Assembly (NCBI GenBank): GCA_013396635.1
Contig: WBMW01003836.1
Location: 239,356 to 303,355, forward strand
Length of the DNA stretch: 64,000 nt
Reading direction: 5' to 3'
From: Penelope pileata
Lineage: Eukaryota; Chordata; Aves; Galliformes; Cracidae
Part shown: positions 1 through 14,400 of the stretch, in pieces
How positions within the stretch are numbered: the stretch's first letter is position 1
How the letters are laid out: each line of letters starts with the position of its first letter
Position numbers and translations under genes: made by a program
The notes under the pieces: model-generated
The model's database searches: none
What the model saw: only the letters and a program-made list of their open reading frames with translations
Told to the model about the DNA's origin: nothing

Positions 1-52
1 TTGGACATGGTGAGCATCATGCAGTGGACCAGCAGAGATGGAGAAGCTCTAC

Positions 53-3000
53 CTCCCCAGTTTGTACTCCTCGGGTTTGTAGCCAATGTGCTTGATGAGC
101 CTCTCCACGCCCTCGGCTGCAGGCCCATGCCAGTGTGGCCAGGTGGCAGGACACAGGGATTTGTACCTGGAAGATCAATGAGACACCACCACCAGTGAGC
201 TGATGCTGAGGGACCTCTCCCTAAACAACCCCTGCTCCCAGCTCCTGCTCCTCATTCAGGGCAGAAAACACCAAAGCAGATCCACAAAACACCACCTGCA
301 AAGGTTGTGCTTGATACAGAGGAAAAGCCCAACATCTTTGCATCCTATAGCTGGGACCTGACATCTCAGCCTTGCTCTGAAGCTCCATGGGGGGCAGATT
401 CTGGCTGCAGGGGAGCACAGCTCTGCTCACCTTTGCAGGAAGTGTTCGTACTTGCGCCGGTAGGCGAAGCCCGCCCGTCGGACACGTAAGTGCTCCATCA
501 GCCCCAGGTACTTCACCTGGTGCTGGATCAGGTGGTCATCAAACTTCCCTGCAGCAAGAACACATTCATTGATAGATGTCTGTGGAAGCTCACTCATGTC
601 CATCTGTTGAGACAGAGATGGAAGAAATCCAACCCAACCACCCTGCTCCTACCTACCCTTAAAGCCTTCCCACCTCCATTCCATTATCTCAGTCGTGTTC
701 AGCCCATGTCTTACCAGGCTCCTTGTTCTCATTGGGTTTAATACACCGCACGTAGGAAGGCTCCTTGGACATCAGGATTTCTATTAGGCTCATCAGGCTG
801 TTTTTGAACTGGGTTGCAACCTAAGACAGCATTGAAAGAAGGTTTCTTAGTTTCTCAGCTTTGGAATTCAAGCACTGCGACCACTGAAGTCAACTCCTTC
901 ACCACACTGTTCTTAAAACCAAGCAAAAGGCTGAGACATGCATCAGTAGCACAAAACCACAGTTAATCATAAGTCAACTGGACAGAGTGCTTAGCTAGAT
1001 GGCATGAGCCCCTGCCATCCACCTGGACACGCAAGGGAGCCCTCCAGGAAGCAGGGGCTGTGCCAGAGCTCCTCTTGGAGCGATGCACTGCCAACAGCAA
1101 GGTGTGTCACGCTGCTGCTGCCTCAGCAACACTGCTGTTCTCCTACTAGGAAGCTTAAAAAACCCACAAAAAAATAAAGAAATCCACTGAGTTCAGGGCT
1201 AAGGACAGGAACAACAGTTAAGTCTTGGGAAGTTCAACTGATATTCACAGTTTAGCCTAAAAACATCGAACTCACAGTCTCTGGCCTCCTCCTGTTGTCC
1301 AGTTCTGACAGCAAAAAGCAGTCTCTAATGATTCCATTTTTAGAGTTGCACAGCACCTGAAGCAGGATAAAGGAGCAAACTCATGCTTAGCAAACGTTCT
1401 CTTCCTACCCGTGATTGTTCTAAGCACAGCTGTAAGGACATTTAGCACAGAAATCCAAACAACAGTCCCCAGGAAGCAACCCCTCCACAGCCAGAAGTTA
1501 TGTCTCTGCTGGAAGGACAGCGAGTTCTGCATTAAAGGTTGATCTGCAAAGTTCAGGCCAGAAGCAGCCTGACCTCCCCATTTCAGGGCACCAGGCCGTC
1601 TATGAAGCTGCTGTTTCTGCCTTGCAGATGTATTTTCAGTGATAGCCTTTCCATTGGTTTTGATTTCAGCTATGGATGTAATCCTCTTCTGTCTACACAG
1701 GCTTTGTGTAAGTGTTGAACACTAAGGAGAAAAGCGTGTTCCTGATTGCTACAGAGTGTTTTGCAGAAGGTGTATTTACATCTCTTCCAGCGTGACAGCT
1801 TACAGGAGCAACATCCTCTTTTTTGCTCTTACCTCTTTCAAGTTTCTGTACAGGAGATCATTGTTCTTCTCCAGAAATCCTGAAGAGAAAAACAAAGTTG
1901 AGTTCTGTTTGGAGGCCACACACTTTTGTGCTGAAGTTCCCGGGACAGGTGAGGGTTGTGCTGGAGGCAGCTGCCTGCTCCTGCCCCAGGGACCCAGCAC
2001 AGCAGCAGCCCTGGGTCTCAGTGGGTCTGGTTAGAACACAGAGGTCAACTCAACGCATTGAGCCAATGAACAGTGCTATTTGCTGCTGTAACCGTCACAA
2101 CCCCTGCTAGGGTTTGCTGAGTGACTTGGCTCAGTTGTAACTCACCCTCACACGGGGTTGGTTTCCCAAATCCCATCTACCACACTGGCATCAAGTGATG
2201 TCTGGAAGGGCCTTGGCTCCCACTCACCAACAGCGCAGTACGTGACCTCCCCCGCGTAATGGAGGAGGCGGAAATCCACCCAGTCGATCGATTTCCGTGT
2301 TTTCTGGTCTGCCAGCTTGCGACTACAGGGAGAAAAGCAAAACACCACCAAGAGAAAAAGCAGCACACAGATTTCCTCAGCTTGTAGGAAGTCACCTGCA
2401 CAAAAAGCTGCGGTATGACAGCTGCAAGTCTGCTAAATGTACATTCCTATCCGTGTAGCTCTGATCATACAGTTACGGCCCACAGTCAAGTGAATGGTGT
2501 GTCCATTCCAAACAGCCAACAGCCAAGGTTGGTGTTGGGGAATGGGAGTCCTCTACCACAAACTCCTCAAAATGTCTGCAAAGCATCCACTGAGCGTCCG
2601 TTGCTATTTGGCAATCATCACTCTGCCTGGAATGCATTAAGTTTTCCCCCGTAACATTAATTTAAATACATTCTTGCTGCCTACATGCTGAGAAGCTCAC
2701 CAGCCTCCTCAATGCCAAACTGAAACCAGCGGGGAAGTGCTGCATGAGATATTTTACCCTAAAATATGAAGGAGGAATCCAAGATTTCAAGAAAATCAGG
2801 AGATTTTAGAAAGCAAGTACTGGAAAAAAAAAAAGAGCAACCAAACAGTTTAAGTTTCAGCTTTGTAAGCAGCCACCAACAGCATGGAACTGTCACAATC
2901 GCACATCAGTACATCCAGAGTTTTGTTCCAAGAACATTGCCTAGCACAGATCCCATTTGGGCAGCACTAACACTTCCATTTAAAGCTCTTCACCATGCAG

Positions 3001-6000
3001 AGCAGTTTTAAGGCACGTTGTAGTGACAAGGAAGTTGGCTACGCATTTTGCACTTAACTGTGATGATCAGAAATCTAGAAAGTGACTGAATCGATGGCTG
3101 GTGGAAGCCTTGCAGTAGGCTGCTGCTAGGAACTGCCAGAACAACCTTGTGCGGATGCATGAGCCAGCAGAATCCAACCCACAAATATTGCAAACTGAGT
3201 ACTAACTGAAGTGCTGCTCATTTGGGGGATTCTTTCCTCTCCCAGTCCAAGGCTCACATGCATCAAGAGCATAAATGCTTTTTCATGAGTCCATTACAGC
3301 TTTGGTGCCTTAGATTCCTCTCTGCAATATCTCCAACTTTCCCTGGTCAGTGACAGACAAAGCAATTTGATATTCAAGTCAGTCCCTATTTTTTGCCCAA
3401 CACACTCAAGAGCAGAACAAAGCAAGACTCCCCACCACGACCTTACTACCCCAGGTCATACCCTACACTAGTGTGGGGCACTGCAGCAGCACGCAATGGA
3501 CACACTGCTTAATTTTCTCTGGTTCAAAGCAAAAACTGTCCCTCTCCAACACTCTTATGGGTAAGAGATGGGAAGAGTTCCCTTGGTGGTAGGATACGAA
3601 GCATAAATGCATACGTCACAAAGTGGGCATGGTCTCCTACTTTCTCTTCCAGCTTTTCCAAGAAGCTCAAGTCAGTGGCTTCACCAGGTCGTAGGCACTC
3701 TTCATCCTGGAACAGAAGGCACAGACAGAAGGATGCCATGAGCACACTGCTCCCTCCTTGCTAATATTTAATGTAACATCATTACATCATTAAGCAAAAC
3801 CAAAGATCCTGGTTACAATTTAACATGAGTTCTGTCCCATACAAGCAGTTCCTTGGTTAAATTTGGGGTTTTGTTTGTTTGATTTCAGTAGAACTACCAA
3901 AATATAATCACCATAAGTCAGATCTGCCATTGTCTTCCAAATTTGGCAATGCCCTGCCTCATCCTTTATTATTTATCGTCCATTTAAACAAAAAGATGAC
4001 ATTGTTAGAAATCAAAATCCAGGAAGACCTACAGAACTTTATCTGGAAGAATCAGTCTTTGTTTATTGGTTTACAAGGTCTATTTGTTTGGATCCTGAAT
4101 AACACAGAATCATCACATCATTAGAGGAAGAAATTGATTATGAACCATTACAACAGAGCACAGACAAGCATGATAGTTTAAGTAGCACAAACCAGAATGG
4201 AAATTATTCCTTTATGCTTCTGCTCAACCAAGTCACAGATGATCTTGTTGTTGAAATAAGGAATCGGTTCCCACTGGAAATAAGAGGAGAAAAAGAAGGT
4301 TAATAGGGATGGAGGCTTTTTCTAAGACAAGTTCTTTGGAGCCAGGCTCTGATCCCACTGAAGATCAGGGCAGCAAATTAGAGCCAGCCATGCTGCTGGG
4401 TAGGTGACGGCACAATCTATCCCCTCATGCTACAGCTCTTCTGTTTCCAGCAGCACAGGCAGTCCTCTTATTCTCTACAGTAGTGAGCTCCATCTTCCAG
4501 TGCCTTGCACTGTGGAGCATTCATTTCTACGTGGACACTGTCATGACCTTTTGAGTCTTGGGGTATGTTCTACTCCTTTCAAAGATGTAAATTAAGTCCA
4601 GGCTAGACTATACTCCAAGAGAGTTACAGATTGGGATCCTCGGTTATCTTATCCATCCCACAAGAGCAATGCAAAGATGAACCACCCAGATTTGGGAATG
4701 GTCTCCTGGGTAGAAAGAATGCAAGGCACACCACAGCAGAATAAACTTAGATGGGAAGTGTTTAAGACGAGGACATAAATATACTCAGAGTACAGCTTCC
4801 CACGTGGGCAGAAGGAAACGTGGCAATCAGAAAAAGGCAAGATGCCTTCTTCATTGACGGTCAAAAGCATTCCACATAATGGCTGTTCAAAGCCAAAAAA
4901 TTGTGAGGAATCACAAATTACCTCTATTCCTTCCAGTTCATACTCCTCCTGCTCTGCCTTCAAGGTCATCTCAATCAACAGCTGCTGGAGTTTCTCATTG
5001 CAGTAATTAATGCAGAATTGCTCAAAGCTTCAGTCATTAAATGAGAATTAGTTTTTAATTATTTCATAGACACAGCTTTACTTCTCCCACCACCACCTAC
5101 TGTTTTCCAGTCAAATGACCCAATTCTCCACGGATAAAACCCCAGAATTTTTATTAAAAAGCTGAACGATTTTCAGCTGGACATCAGAGGTCATTCGGGT
5201 CAGGAAAACCTAGAGCTTAGGGGCAGCATCACTGGCCCTCTCTCACTTGAAAATTTATCATGGGCCTGAAGTAAACACAGGGCAAACAATTGTGTTTAAC
5301 TCAAGAAAACTACTTTGTGTGTTTATAGTTTTCAAAGCCTTAAAACTTCCTCTTCTGGCAGTGTGTATATTGCACACATTCTTTCTACACTGTTACACAA
5401 ATGGCTCAAACCCATGCAGGCACTCTGAGCTGAAGCCTTCCTTATGGGGACCAGTTAATCCAATGCATTTGCAGCCACCTGTGCTTGCTTTGCTGGGACA
5501 AGACTGTACTCAAGAAGTCCTGCAGCACTCAGCACATCCTCCCACTGCCACAAGGAAAGATTACCCCCAGCCTCAGGAACTGTTACCTGTTTGTGTCCAG
5601 CACTTCAAAGCCATAGATATCCAGCAGGCCAATGACTGTTTTCCGTGTCGAGTCCTGTTAAAGACACTACCTGTAACCACCACCTCAGCTGATGCTTCTT
5701 CCCTGTACAGTTTCACACTGTTTTATTCACCTAAGTTTTAAACTCTCACTTCGAGAGCGTTGTGTCAGGTGTCAAATAAATGAATCATAGAACCATTCAG
5801 GTTGGAAAAGCCCTCTAAGATCAAACCCAACAGTCAACCCATCGCCACCATGAGCTATTCTATGAGTGGCCACATTTAGTGCTTTTAGCAGTCAGTTACC
5901 TGCTTCAACATCCCACCTCCCACCCAACTAAACCATCTTCCAGCTCAGAGCCATGGGATGACCCTACATCAATTATGAAGCGCCCGTGATATTTGGTGAC

Positions 6001-9000
6001 AAGTGCTGCAGGGCCTCACTGGAGGAGCTCTGCTCCGTGGTAGGAGTTCCAGGTGTCCAGGAGGACACCAGGCACATAACCAACCTTGTTGGCTAGGGAG
6101 CCATTAATTTTGTTGACCAGCCAAGTGAAAGTTCGTCCGTAAATTGCCTTTGCTACAGCATCCCGAGCATAGAACGCCAGATCCACATTCAAGGGGCTTA
6201 GGACCTGGAAAGAAATAAAGGCATGCCAGATGCAATAAACAACAGCTGATCAAAGTAAATTTCTACAAAACTAGTCCGTAATTCTGGCTTGGAGAACCAA
6301 CAATTTTTGTAGGCTGAGCACTGTGCTGCAGTATATCTGAGCTGTACCTACCTACAGCTTCAGTTGCCATTATCATTATTTCAGCCTGAGGCACGTCAGC
6401 AGGATTGTGACACTACATTTTGGAGAGTACTAAATATAGGAAAGAGAGGAAAAGTATTTCCAATTCCTTTTGGTTTTATTTTATTAAACCCATTACAAAA
6501 TGCTCAAAGAACAGTTTATACAAGCGCTTTCCTCTCTTTGTGCTGTGTGGTTTCCCAAGAAGCACTTCAGCGACTAAACAAAAGGAAATTGTTTGGCTCA
6601 CATACATGGCTGCTTGCAAATCCCTGTTCCTAGCTTTTTAGTGGTTATTACTTCATTCAGCCACAATATTCAAAACTAAAGTATTTCTCCCCGCCTGTCC
6701 CTGCCCCAGCTGCTGGGGCTGCTCAGTACCTCTTCGGAGCGGGCCTCGATCTTCCGGTGGGTGAGGGCTTCCTGCAGAATGGACAAGTGGACTCCCAGTA
6801 GCTGCAGAAATAAACACTGCTCAGTATGGGCAGCAGGAGGCTGCTGCTTCAACAGGCACACATCCCTGATCCTTTCCCATCCATTTCAGGGAGATAACAG
6901 CCTTGCCAGACCTCAGCTATCAGGCCAAGTTAGCTCATCTTTAAGCAACAATAAGCAAGGGACTTTCAGAGAGCTGCTGGCACTCATCTACATGTTCCCA
7001 CACACTGTGCTATGGGTGGGGGGGTACAGTTTGAGATCATTTATAGCTATATAAACACTCAGCTCTTGTTATCATTCTGATTTGGAAAACAGACCCAAAG
7101 AAACAAAGAGGTTAAGGCTTTCTTCATACCACTTGTAGAGCTGGCACCATCCAAGAGGTGGGAGTTACCTTTGAAATCCACTTGATCTGAGCACCGTTGC
7201 GAATGATGGCATGGCCATTGCTATCTTCTTCAAACTGAATGTTCCCAAGGTGCAGGACACTAGCAACAATTCCAAAGAGATGCTGATAATGAGAGATGCA
7301 AGGTTAAAAAATGGGTTCCCACAGCTCTGTGGAGCGGTGCTAATTCTCTGCACACGCTCATAAACACTTCCCAATCCTTAACACATCCCCCAGGTGGGAC
7401 TGCCTCCATCCCTGTTAGACAGAGCAGGGCACTCCTTCCACCGTGCTCCCACTAGTAGGCTCATGCCCTTTGGACTTCCATACCTCTAGATCTTTTTCAG
7501 TGAAGTCAATGATAGAAAAGGCTTTGCGGACTATTTTCCAGTCGTTCTTGTCATTAATAGAAAACACTTTGGCACATCGACCCTGAAAGAAAGATGAGTT
7601 CGGAAAATTTGTTGGTAAAGTGATTTTATCAACGACAAACACAGCCTGGCCATGACACTTTCATTTCCTCAGCTTGCATAGATGCAGTCAGCAGCTGGCC
7701 AGTGAGGTTGTTTCATTCCTCCTACGCCTGAAAACAATTCATTTGATCAGCTCTTTCAGAAAGAATTAAAACATGGAGCTTGGACAGTGTTTACCACTAA
7801 ACGGCTGAGTCCTGTGAAGAGCACAGGCTTAGAGCCACTATCTGTTTTTATGGTAACAGTGCTTTCTGCCCAAGTATTCTTTACTTCCAAGGAAGACAAA
7901 CAGAACGGTACCATGAAGTGGGCTGTGTAGTACATAACCATACCTATGGACCTCTGATTGAATGGAAGCACAAATCAAGAGAAACTCATGTTAGACCACA
8001 TTCTAACAAGAGCCTTAGAAGTGGTGCCTTCCCACAGAGCCATTCTGCACACACAAAACATCAGGCATGAGCAGCTACTCAGAATCCTAGTGAAATTTTT
8101 TTTTTTTTGGAAAAGACTCAGCTGGCTTTCATGTCATTGGCTCTTGTTGCCCAAAAGCTTGTTTCTATCACCCACACCCAGTATCAGTGGATCCAGTCAG
8201 AGACATTACCTCTTACTACTTGCCTTATTACCACTTACTGCTTGCACCCTGAGGCCGTCACAGCTAGAACAGCTCCTGCCACAAAAGCAGCCAAGGTAGA
8301 ATGGCATACAGGAATCCCAGTGCAAATACATTTGCAACCAATCTGAGTTGCATCCTAACATGATGCACGGGGCTTATCTCAAAGGTTTGCTGTGCACCCT
8401 CTCAGTAAGTGACGAAAGCTGCATTTGAACATCCCTGCAGTTCCAGGTGTAAAATAAAGGTGGAAAAACTCTCCCCGACCTGGATGAGATAGGCGTACTT
8501 CTGAGGGTTGCGTTCCAGCCCAAGCCAGCAGAGAAGATCCTTCTCTCCACCCTCTAATAGCTGGTAGAAGATATGGAAGTTCCTCTCTCCGTGGTTCTGA
8601 TGGACAACTCGGGATTTCTCAATCAGGTAGCTGAGGATGTGCCCCCCCACTGGAGCTCCCTAGCAAAACACAGGGGTCAAACCAACACCAGAGAGGTAAC
8701 GTCACCGAGATGTTCAAGGAGCAAGAAACAGCATCAGGAGGTGCATGTTACTGCTGTTATTTATCTGCTCTCTTTTTCTGTTTTATTATCCAACAGTAAT
8801 ACAAGCTGTATCTGAAGAGTTTGCTTTCCACCCAGCACAACTCACTCTTTACAGCAATATATATTAAATTTCCACCAAGTTCTGGCAGCGTTGCCAGTAA
8901 TGCAGAAAGCTTTCAGGCTATATAACTATAGCCACATTACTCACAAAATGCAAGAGCTGTAAAAATAAGGCCAGAAATCTGCAGTGCTAGTAAGCCTTAA

Positions 9001-11428
9001 CAAACCCCATGCTGCCTGGTAGGCGTCCAGGAGGCTCACTGACACAGCTTCTTTTAACAGCGGTCCATTGAGTTTGCTCTCACCTTGAAGTCAAATTGGA
9101 TATCCATGTACTTCCCAAATCTACTCGAGTTGTCGTTACGCAGAGTTTTTGCATTTCCAAAAGCCTATGGATAAATACATTAAGTAACTTATAGAGAGCC
9201 CGATACAATAGGACAAAGGTTTGCTGCATCAGCTGAGTCCTACCACAGAATTCAGGGGGATTTAAGAAACATGAACTAACGTATTGCACAGCTTTAATAC
9301 AGAATTCAGCTGAACAAGTCATGCCTCTTCCTAGTGAGGCTGTAACTGAAGCCATGAGGAACTGTTGCACAGTGTACAGTTCCCAGTTCCAACTATCCTC
9401 CAATATAAAGCCAAGTTTAACATTTCTAAACATTAAGTGATATGAAGACTTAAGGTTGTGCTACCAAGAGGCCTAATCTGTGTTATTTATTTTATGCGTG
9501 CAGGCACAAGCCCATGAAAACAAGAGGCCATTCCTGGTGCAGGAAAGCCCCATCAAGCGAGGCCATCAGCAGCTCTTCATCATGCCCGTTCAGTTCTTAC
9601 CTCCAGCACGGGGTTGGACAGCAGCAGGCGATCGCGGACCACCTGCAGCTGCTCCGTGGTGGGACAGGTGACGGCGTAGTACTGCAGGATCTTCTTGGAA
9701 GCCTCCGTCTTCCCCGCACCGCTCTCCCCAGAGATGAGGATGAAGTGGTTGTTGTACTCGCTGCACATCACCCGGTAGGCGTTGTCAGCTATGGCGTATC
9801 TGAACGAGGATCAGAAGAAGCATTCAGAGGGGAAGCAGCCATTAGGAGTGTACCCCCCAGCTAACATCGCGGGCACTGGAAGCGATGGGAAATCTGTGCT
9901 CAAAGCCAGTCTGCAACACAGGGTCTCAGCCTGTGAGGGACAGAAGAGGTTTGTTCTTTTTCCACTGTTGCTATAGGATTTAAGTGGGCTGCATGTGGCT
10001 GAGGTGAATGCAGCTTACGCATAGTAAAGAATCCTTCTTCCAGAAGAGAGGAGCAAGTTTTGGTTCCAGTAGAAGGAAAAACCCAATTTCTGCTCATAGA
10101 GACATAAATACAAAGGTAATCAATGATGGAGTCTCCATCAAATGTGCCACTTACAGAAGGGAAGTGGAGGAAAAAACAAAAAAGTTACCAACCCTAAACC
10201 CACTCAAATCACCTGATGATTTCCAACCACCAAAAAAAATTCTGGCTCAGAATTCTGAATTTCAGATTTCCTCCCCACATGGGGAAGCCCAAAGTGGAGC
10301 CATGCACAAGCATTGTCCTAGTTCTGGGGTTGCCTTCAAGACCAGCTCAGAGTTCCTTCTACAGGTCCCTCACTGCTACACTACTTCTCGGTCATTCTGT
10401 TCCCCTTTCACTCTCACAGGCAGCTAGAAGACAAATACAACCTTATCTATGAAAATACAGGAGTATTAGCGTTCACCAGACCTAGTGACTCTGGGTACAC
10501 ACTCTTGTTGCTAGCACACAGCACCCCAGAGAATGCCCAATGTGGTCATGTAAGCTGAAGCCAAGGGTTCTACTTACAGATGTGGTGGCAGTTCAAAGAA
10601 GTTCACCCCTCGGTAAAGCTGCATCTGTGTCACCGTGTAGATATCCAGCTCTTTGTAGGGGTTGACAGACACCAGAAGAGTGCCGATGTACGTCTGCAGG
10701 GAGAAAAAGCACACACGTAGGAAATCTGTACCAGCACCAAAACTGCAGCTCCTGAAAGAAGTCGTGTACATCAGGCATGGTGCAAAAACAACTGAAGGAG
10801 ATGGCACAGAACTTGTTGCGAGATGGGAAAAAAAAAAAAAAACTGGAAAAGCCTCATCCACTGGCTTCACCATTTCCAAACCTCAAAGCCAACACTAAAA
10901 CCAACCCATTAAGAGTGGAGTTGAACGATAAAAGCGATCTTAGAGCCTTACGTTATACACAACCAATTATACACAATCTGCTGTGTTTGACGTGCTGCTG
11001 GGTGAGCACTCGGCTGGGTGCCAACAACATCTATTGAGGTTTCTTGTCCCAATGCTCAATGAAACCAAAGTTGGAAGAGTGCTCAGTGTTCTCTGCACTG
11101 ACAGTTGCTCTGCCCCTGCAGCGCTGGCTTAAATCTTATCTAGACAGGCAACACACTTATATGTAAATATACACATATACACACACACAGAGAGAACTCT
11201 TCTTCCCAGATCCAACTCTCAGGGCTGCCCTTGGAGCCTGTGAGGGGTGAGATGTCCCCACAAACCCCCATGCCCAGCAGTCACACCAGAACATGTGCTC
11301 ACATAGATGAGGTTCTCCTGGTACCGCTTGCGGAGGTTGTTCAGGAAAGCGGTCTCGCTGGTGTGGGAATCCAGAAGCACGAAGTCCTGCACCCCGACTC
11401 TGTCCCGGGCTATCAGAGCCCCCTCCAT
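53..11428 (-). CDS. MYO1H: Myosin IH heavy chain, motor domain (3' part of gene outside window)
   Basis: Unconventional class I myosin: an actin-activated ATPase that links membranes to actin. Nineteen exons join without frame error into 671 residues. Visible motifs are the P-loop GESGAGKT (about 105-112), switch I NDNSSRFGKY (157-166), switch II DIYGFE (381-386), the relay segment with FEQFCINYCNEKLQQL, and the converter segment ending at YKPEEYKLGR. The TEDS-rule position, 16 residues before the DA of ARDAVAK, is Glu (about 328), so phosphorylation should not be needed for activation. The start was placed at the ATG at 11428-11426 (MEGALIARDRVGVQ), which matches the short N-terminus of MYO1C-type myosins. 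The last exon stops at the window edge just before the IQ neck; neck and tail are missing. MYO1C is the closest alternative; adjacency to FOXN4 and ACACB favours MYO1H. Confidence 0.93.
5783..5890 (-). repeat. CR1 LINE fragment in MYO1H intron
   Basis: The text reads as the reverse complement of a CR1 3' end: a segment like ATCATAGAACCATTCAGG, then GTTGGAAAAG with CCTCTAAGATC, and a degenerate continuation. It may extend to about 6060, but identity fades. It lies in the intron between the exons at 6085-6204 and 5587-5654. Confidence 0.75.
11160..11197. repeat. Short AT/AC microsatellite
   Basis: Imperfect TA and CA dinucleotide run (TATACACATATACACACACACAGAGAG) in the first MYO1H intron shown. 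No other feature. Confidence 0.6.
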
Positions 11429-11461
11429 GTCGACGTCAGTGTTCTCTTCCACCTCTTCCTT
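11429..11461 (-). other. MYO1H: MYO1H 5' end of first coding exon, possible N-terminal extension
   Basis: The exon continues 33 bases upstream of the chosen ATG in an open frame (KEEVEENTDVD) to a plausible acceptor (TTGTAG) at 11462-11463; the acceptor's TAG is itself an in-frame stop. This is either 5'UTR or the end of an N-terminal extension encoded by an upstream exon. Upstream exons were not identified with confidence. Confidence 0.55.
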
Positions 11462-14400
11462 CTACAACACAAAGGTTACACGACACAGGCTCAGGAGAAC
11501 TGGTAGGGATCCCAGAGGTCAGTCAGTCCCTCCCCAGGCCTCAGGGCTGGTCAGCCTGTACAAATGACACTGAGGTGTCCTTAACACCTTCCCCAGAGTC
11601 AGCACTTCCATTCCAGCTGAGTCTGCACAGCGATGTGTTACAGTCACAAAGCTCGGGACTCATTACCGTGATCAGAGAGGACGCACAGAGCATCCAGGCA
11701 GCTCTCACTATTAAAGAACTGTTGGAAACCTAGCTCCAAGACCTGGGACACGTCATTAACCCAACGCAGACAGCACAAACACACGTGCAAAGTTTACAGG
11801 TGTCAGTGGAAGACACCAGACACTGTCTGCACCACCAGCAACTGCTGCACACAGATAAAACTTTCCATAGATAACACCCGTGACATTTGAAAATCCCCTG
11901 GAGAGTTGCATTTGACTTGACCTCTAACTAAAAATAAATAATAAAAAGATCAATCCTACAGTACCAGACTGAACAGGACTGCGTGGCTACCACTAACACC
12001 TCCCAGGAGCAGACCACGGGCAGCTTTCAGCTCTGGGCAGCAGAGGTCTCCACACACCAGCAGGAGATCTGCGATGTGAGACGCCCATCCGCTGCCCTGA
12101 TACTGCTAATCCAGCACTGATTTGGAATAAAAATTGTCAAACCTTTTCTGCCTTCCCCCTCCAAACACACACCCCCAATCTGCTTCTCAAAAGGCCGGAG
12201 GGATGTCACTGACAAAACATAATTCCTTGGCACAATCCACTTCCAATTCTTGATCGTGAAACTTGACTTTATATTGAAAATACTACTGAGGATCCAGCTC
12301 TCGTTTCAAAGGCTGAACGAATTAACAATATACTTACCAATTTGCAATTAAATCAAGCTGATCATTTCATGTTAGCAAACAAGCAAATGAGTTATTCTTT
12401 ATTCTATAATAATAAACGTACCATAGACTTGTTTGGTTTTTAATATAAAGACAAAAAGACTACACGTTTCATAGAACAATTCCTGCTGAAATGCATCAAA
12501 TACTCTCCTTACAGCAGAAATTAATGTTTTGAGCAACTTACCTTTCAGCATTCCCGGGCTTTGCAGAGTAGGTGAGGAACGGGCTGGGTACCGCAGCTGA
12601 GCGCACACAGCAGTTTCCCCATCCCAGAGATGTGCACATTGGCCCAGCACGCCTGCTATTCTCATTCTGCCCTCATGACAATGGAGTTTTTACATTTTGC
12701 TGCTCCACTGCTCAAGGGGTGAGCGTGGAAGGTTTTGGACATGCATTAAGAGAGATGGCACAGTAAGATGTTCCTAAGTTTTGGCATGCGCTGACCTGGG
12801 AAGTGGGATTTTAGGGTGAGTCCACATAGCACTGGTGGAAGACAACAGCACTTTGGACTGTGAAGCTTGGCAGATGTAGATGCAGAATTTCACAGAAAAT
12901 GAAAATCTAAAACCCCAACCTTGTAATACCCCAAGCAAAATCAGAGCGGCTCTTAAATTGAGGCTTTAATTAGTTCCATTTTTAGTACAAGTTTTCTTAA
13001 ACACTCATCTGTATCTCATCAGAAGAGCAGTCTGAGCTTTGCATGTTTATGTTTGGCAGCAGCATTGCCAAAACACAGAGAAAGATGTTCTAACAACTGC
13101 ACTATTTAAATCCTGACCTGGTTTAAGAAAACCACATCTGCACTAACACCATACAAGGAGTTTCTGTTCTGCCTCTACTCTCACCAACCTGAACAAGAGA
13201 ATTTCACCTCCTTTGGAGCCATGAACAAGTGAGGCTGAAACCACAGCAGCTCTCCAGCTGATCAGGTTTCCCTAGCCTAATTCTTCCTCTCGTATGTTAA
13301 TTGCTAAGTGACTCTCTGTTCTCCATCAGACAAAAAATCCCACACTCTGTTCTGGGCTGCTTTGTGCTCAGATTTTCTGAGCATTTTGCTATTGCTGATG
13401 TTGGGCAATTTTACGATCACAACACCGCTCACCAGCCCGTCCACCCCAGCCCCACTTTGGGAGTTTTGCACTCGCCTGGTATCATCACCAGTAACAGATA
13501 CCCTGCCAGGGCTCAGCAGCAGCACACATTACCCCAGCACAATGCTGCTGGCTGCTCTTTTTAAGGGATTGTTTTCCTTTCCTCATCACTTAACTATAAG
13601 CAACAGGAGATTTCTTTCTTGCCTACCGAGATGGAGACACAAGCTCCATCAGAAAACCTATCCCCAGCTCAGAGAGGGCTTTTTCTTTTCCCACAGGGAT
13701 TTGTCTATCAACACTGATAACTACAAGGAGCTAAACTGGATCAAAATGAACTCATGAGAGGAGCAGCTCTTGAGCAGAGGCTGAACCAAGGTCAGGAGCA
13801 GCAGAGCAGCATGTTTGACAAAGTTTGCAGCAGTTTGTAACACAGAAACAAGTCCTGGCAAGCAACAGCTGTTAAAAAATAAACCCAGCAAACTGCAAGA
13901 TTATTATTTGTCTTTGCCAGAGGCTCAGAACTTAATATTTCAACAGACTCCTACATTAACGTTGCTGCTTCTTTGATTTAATGGCATCGAACTGAAGAGC
14001 CTGATGTGCAGGGCAAGAAGAGGATCAGCTATGATGCCACTGCTATTTTGGAAGCGCTGAAGAAACAAACCATGCCACACATCACCCATGAAACACAAAG
14101 AAGAGATCAAGGCCTTTGGTGGGCACCAGCTGCCCCAGGGCATCTTTCAAGCAGCCCCACACCCACTCAGACAGAGCACCCATATCCTTAGCAAAGCACC
14201 ACACAAGCCACCAAACTCCAGATTTATTGGGTCCTTTCATAAGGACCACTACAATAGTGGAAAGTCTTCTCAGGGCTCCTCTGCTCACCCCCAAACCATG
14301 CCATCCCATCCAAAGATATTGGATTTCTTTAACACCACCCTACAAATTCAGAAGCCTTTCCTCCACACGTGCCTCCTTCACGTTTACCTCTGTCACCCAA

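Larger units (their letters stand above)
53..11461 (-). other. MYO1H: MYO1H exon map
   Basis: Exons in transcript order, read from GT/AG junctions and reading frame: 11461-11303, 10693-10578, 9799-9601 (P-loop), 9164-9084 (switch I), 8659-8480, 7582-7484, 7282-7169, 6801-6730, 6204-6085, 5654-5587 (switch II), 5027-4922, 4273-4193, 3706-3615, 2322-2228, 1879-1833, 1356-1276, 820-715, 548-431, 166-53. Lengths and phases agree across every junction. The donor after 4193 is GTTTGT and the one after 3615 is GTATGC; the rest are ordinary. The 53-11,302 introns carry one recognisable CR1 fragment and otherwise nothing I can name. Confidence 0.9.

Noticed and set aside
5247..5741. Plus-strand open frame of 164 codons
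   Set aside because: It covers the antisense of a verified MYO1H exon (5587-5654) and intron sequence.
53..11461. Assignment of the myosin gene as MYO1C
   Set aside because: Motor sequence alone is close to MYO1C, but the position next to FOXN4 and ACACB with conserved orientation fits MYO1H.
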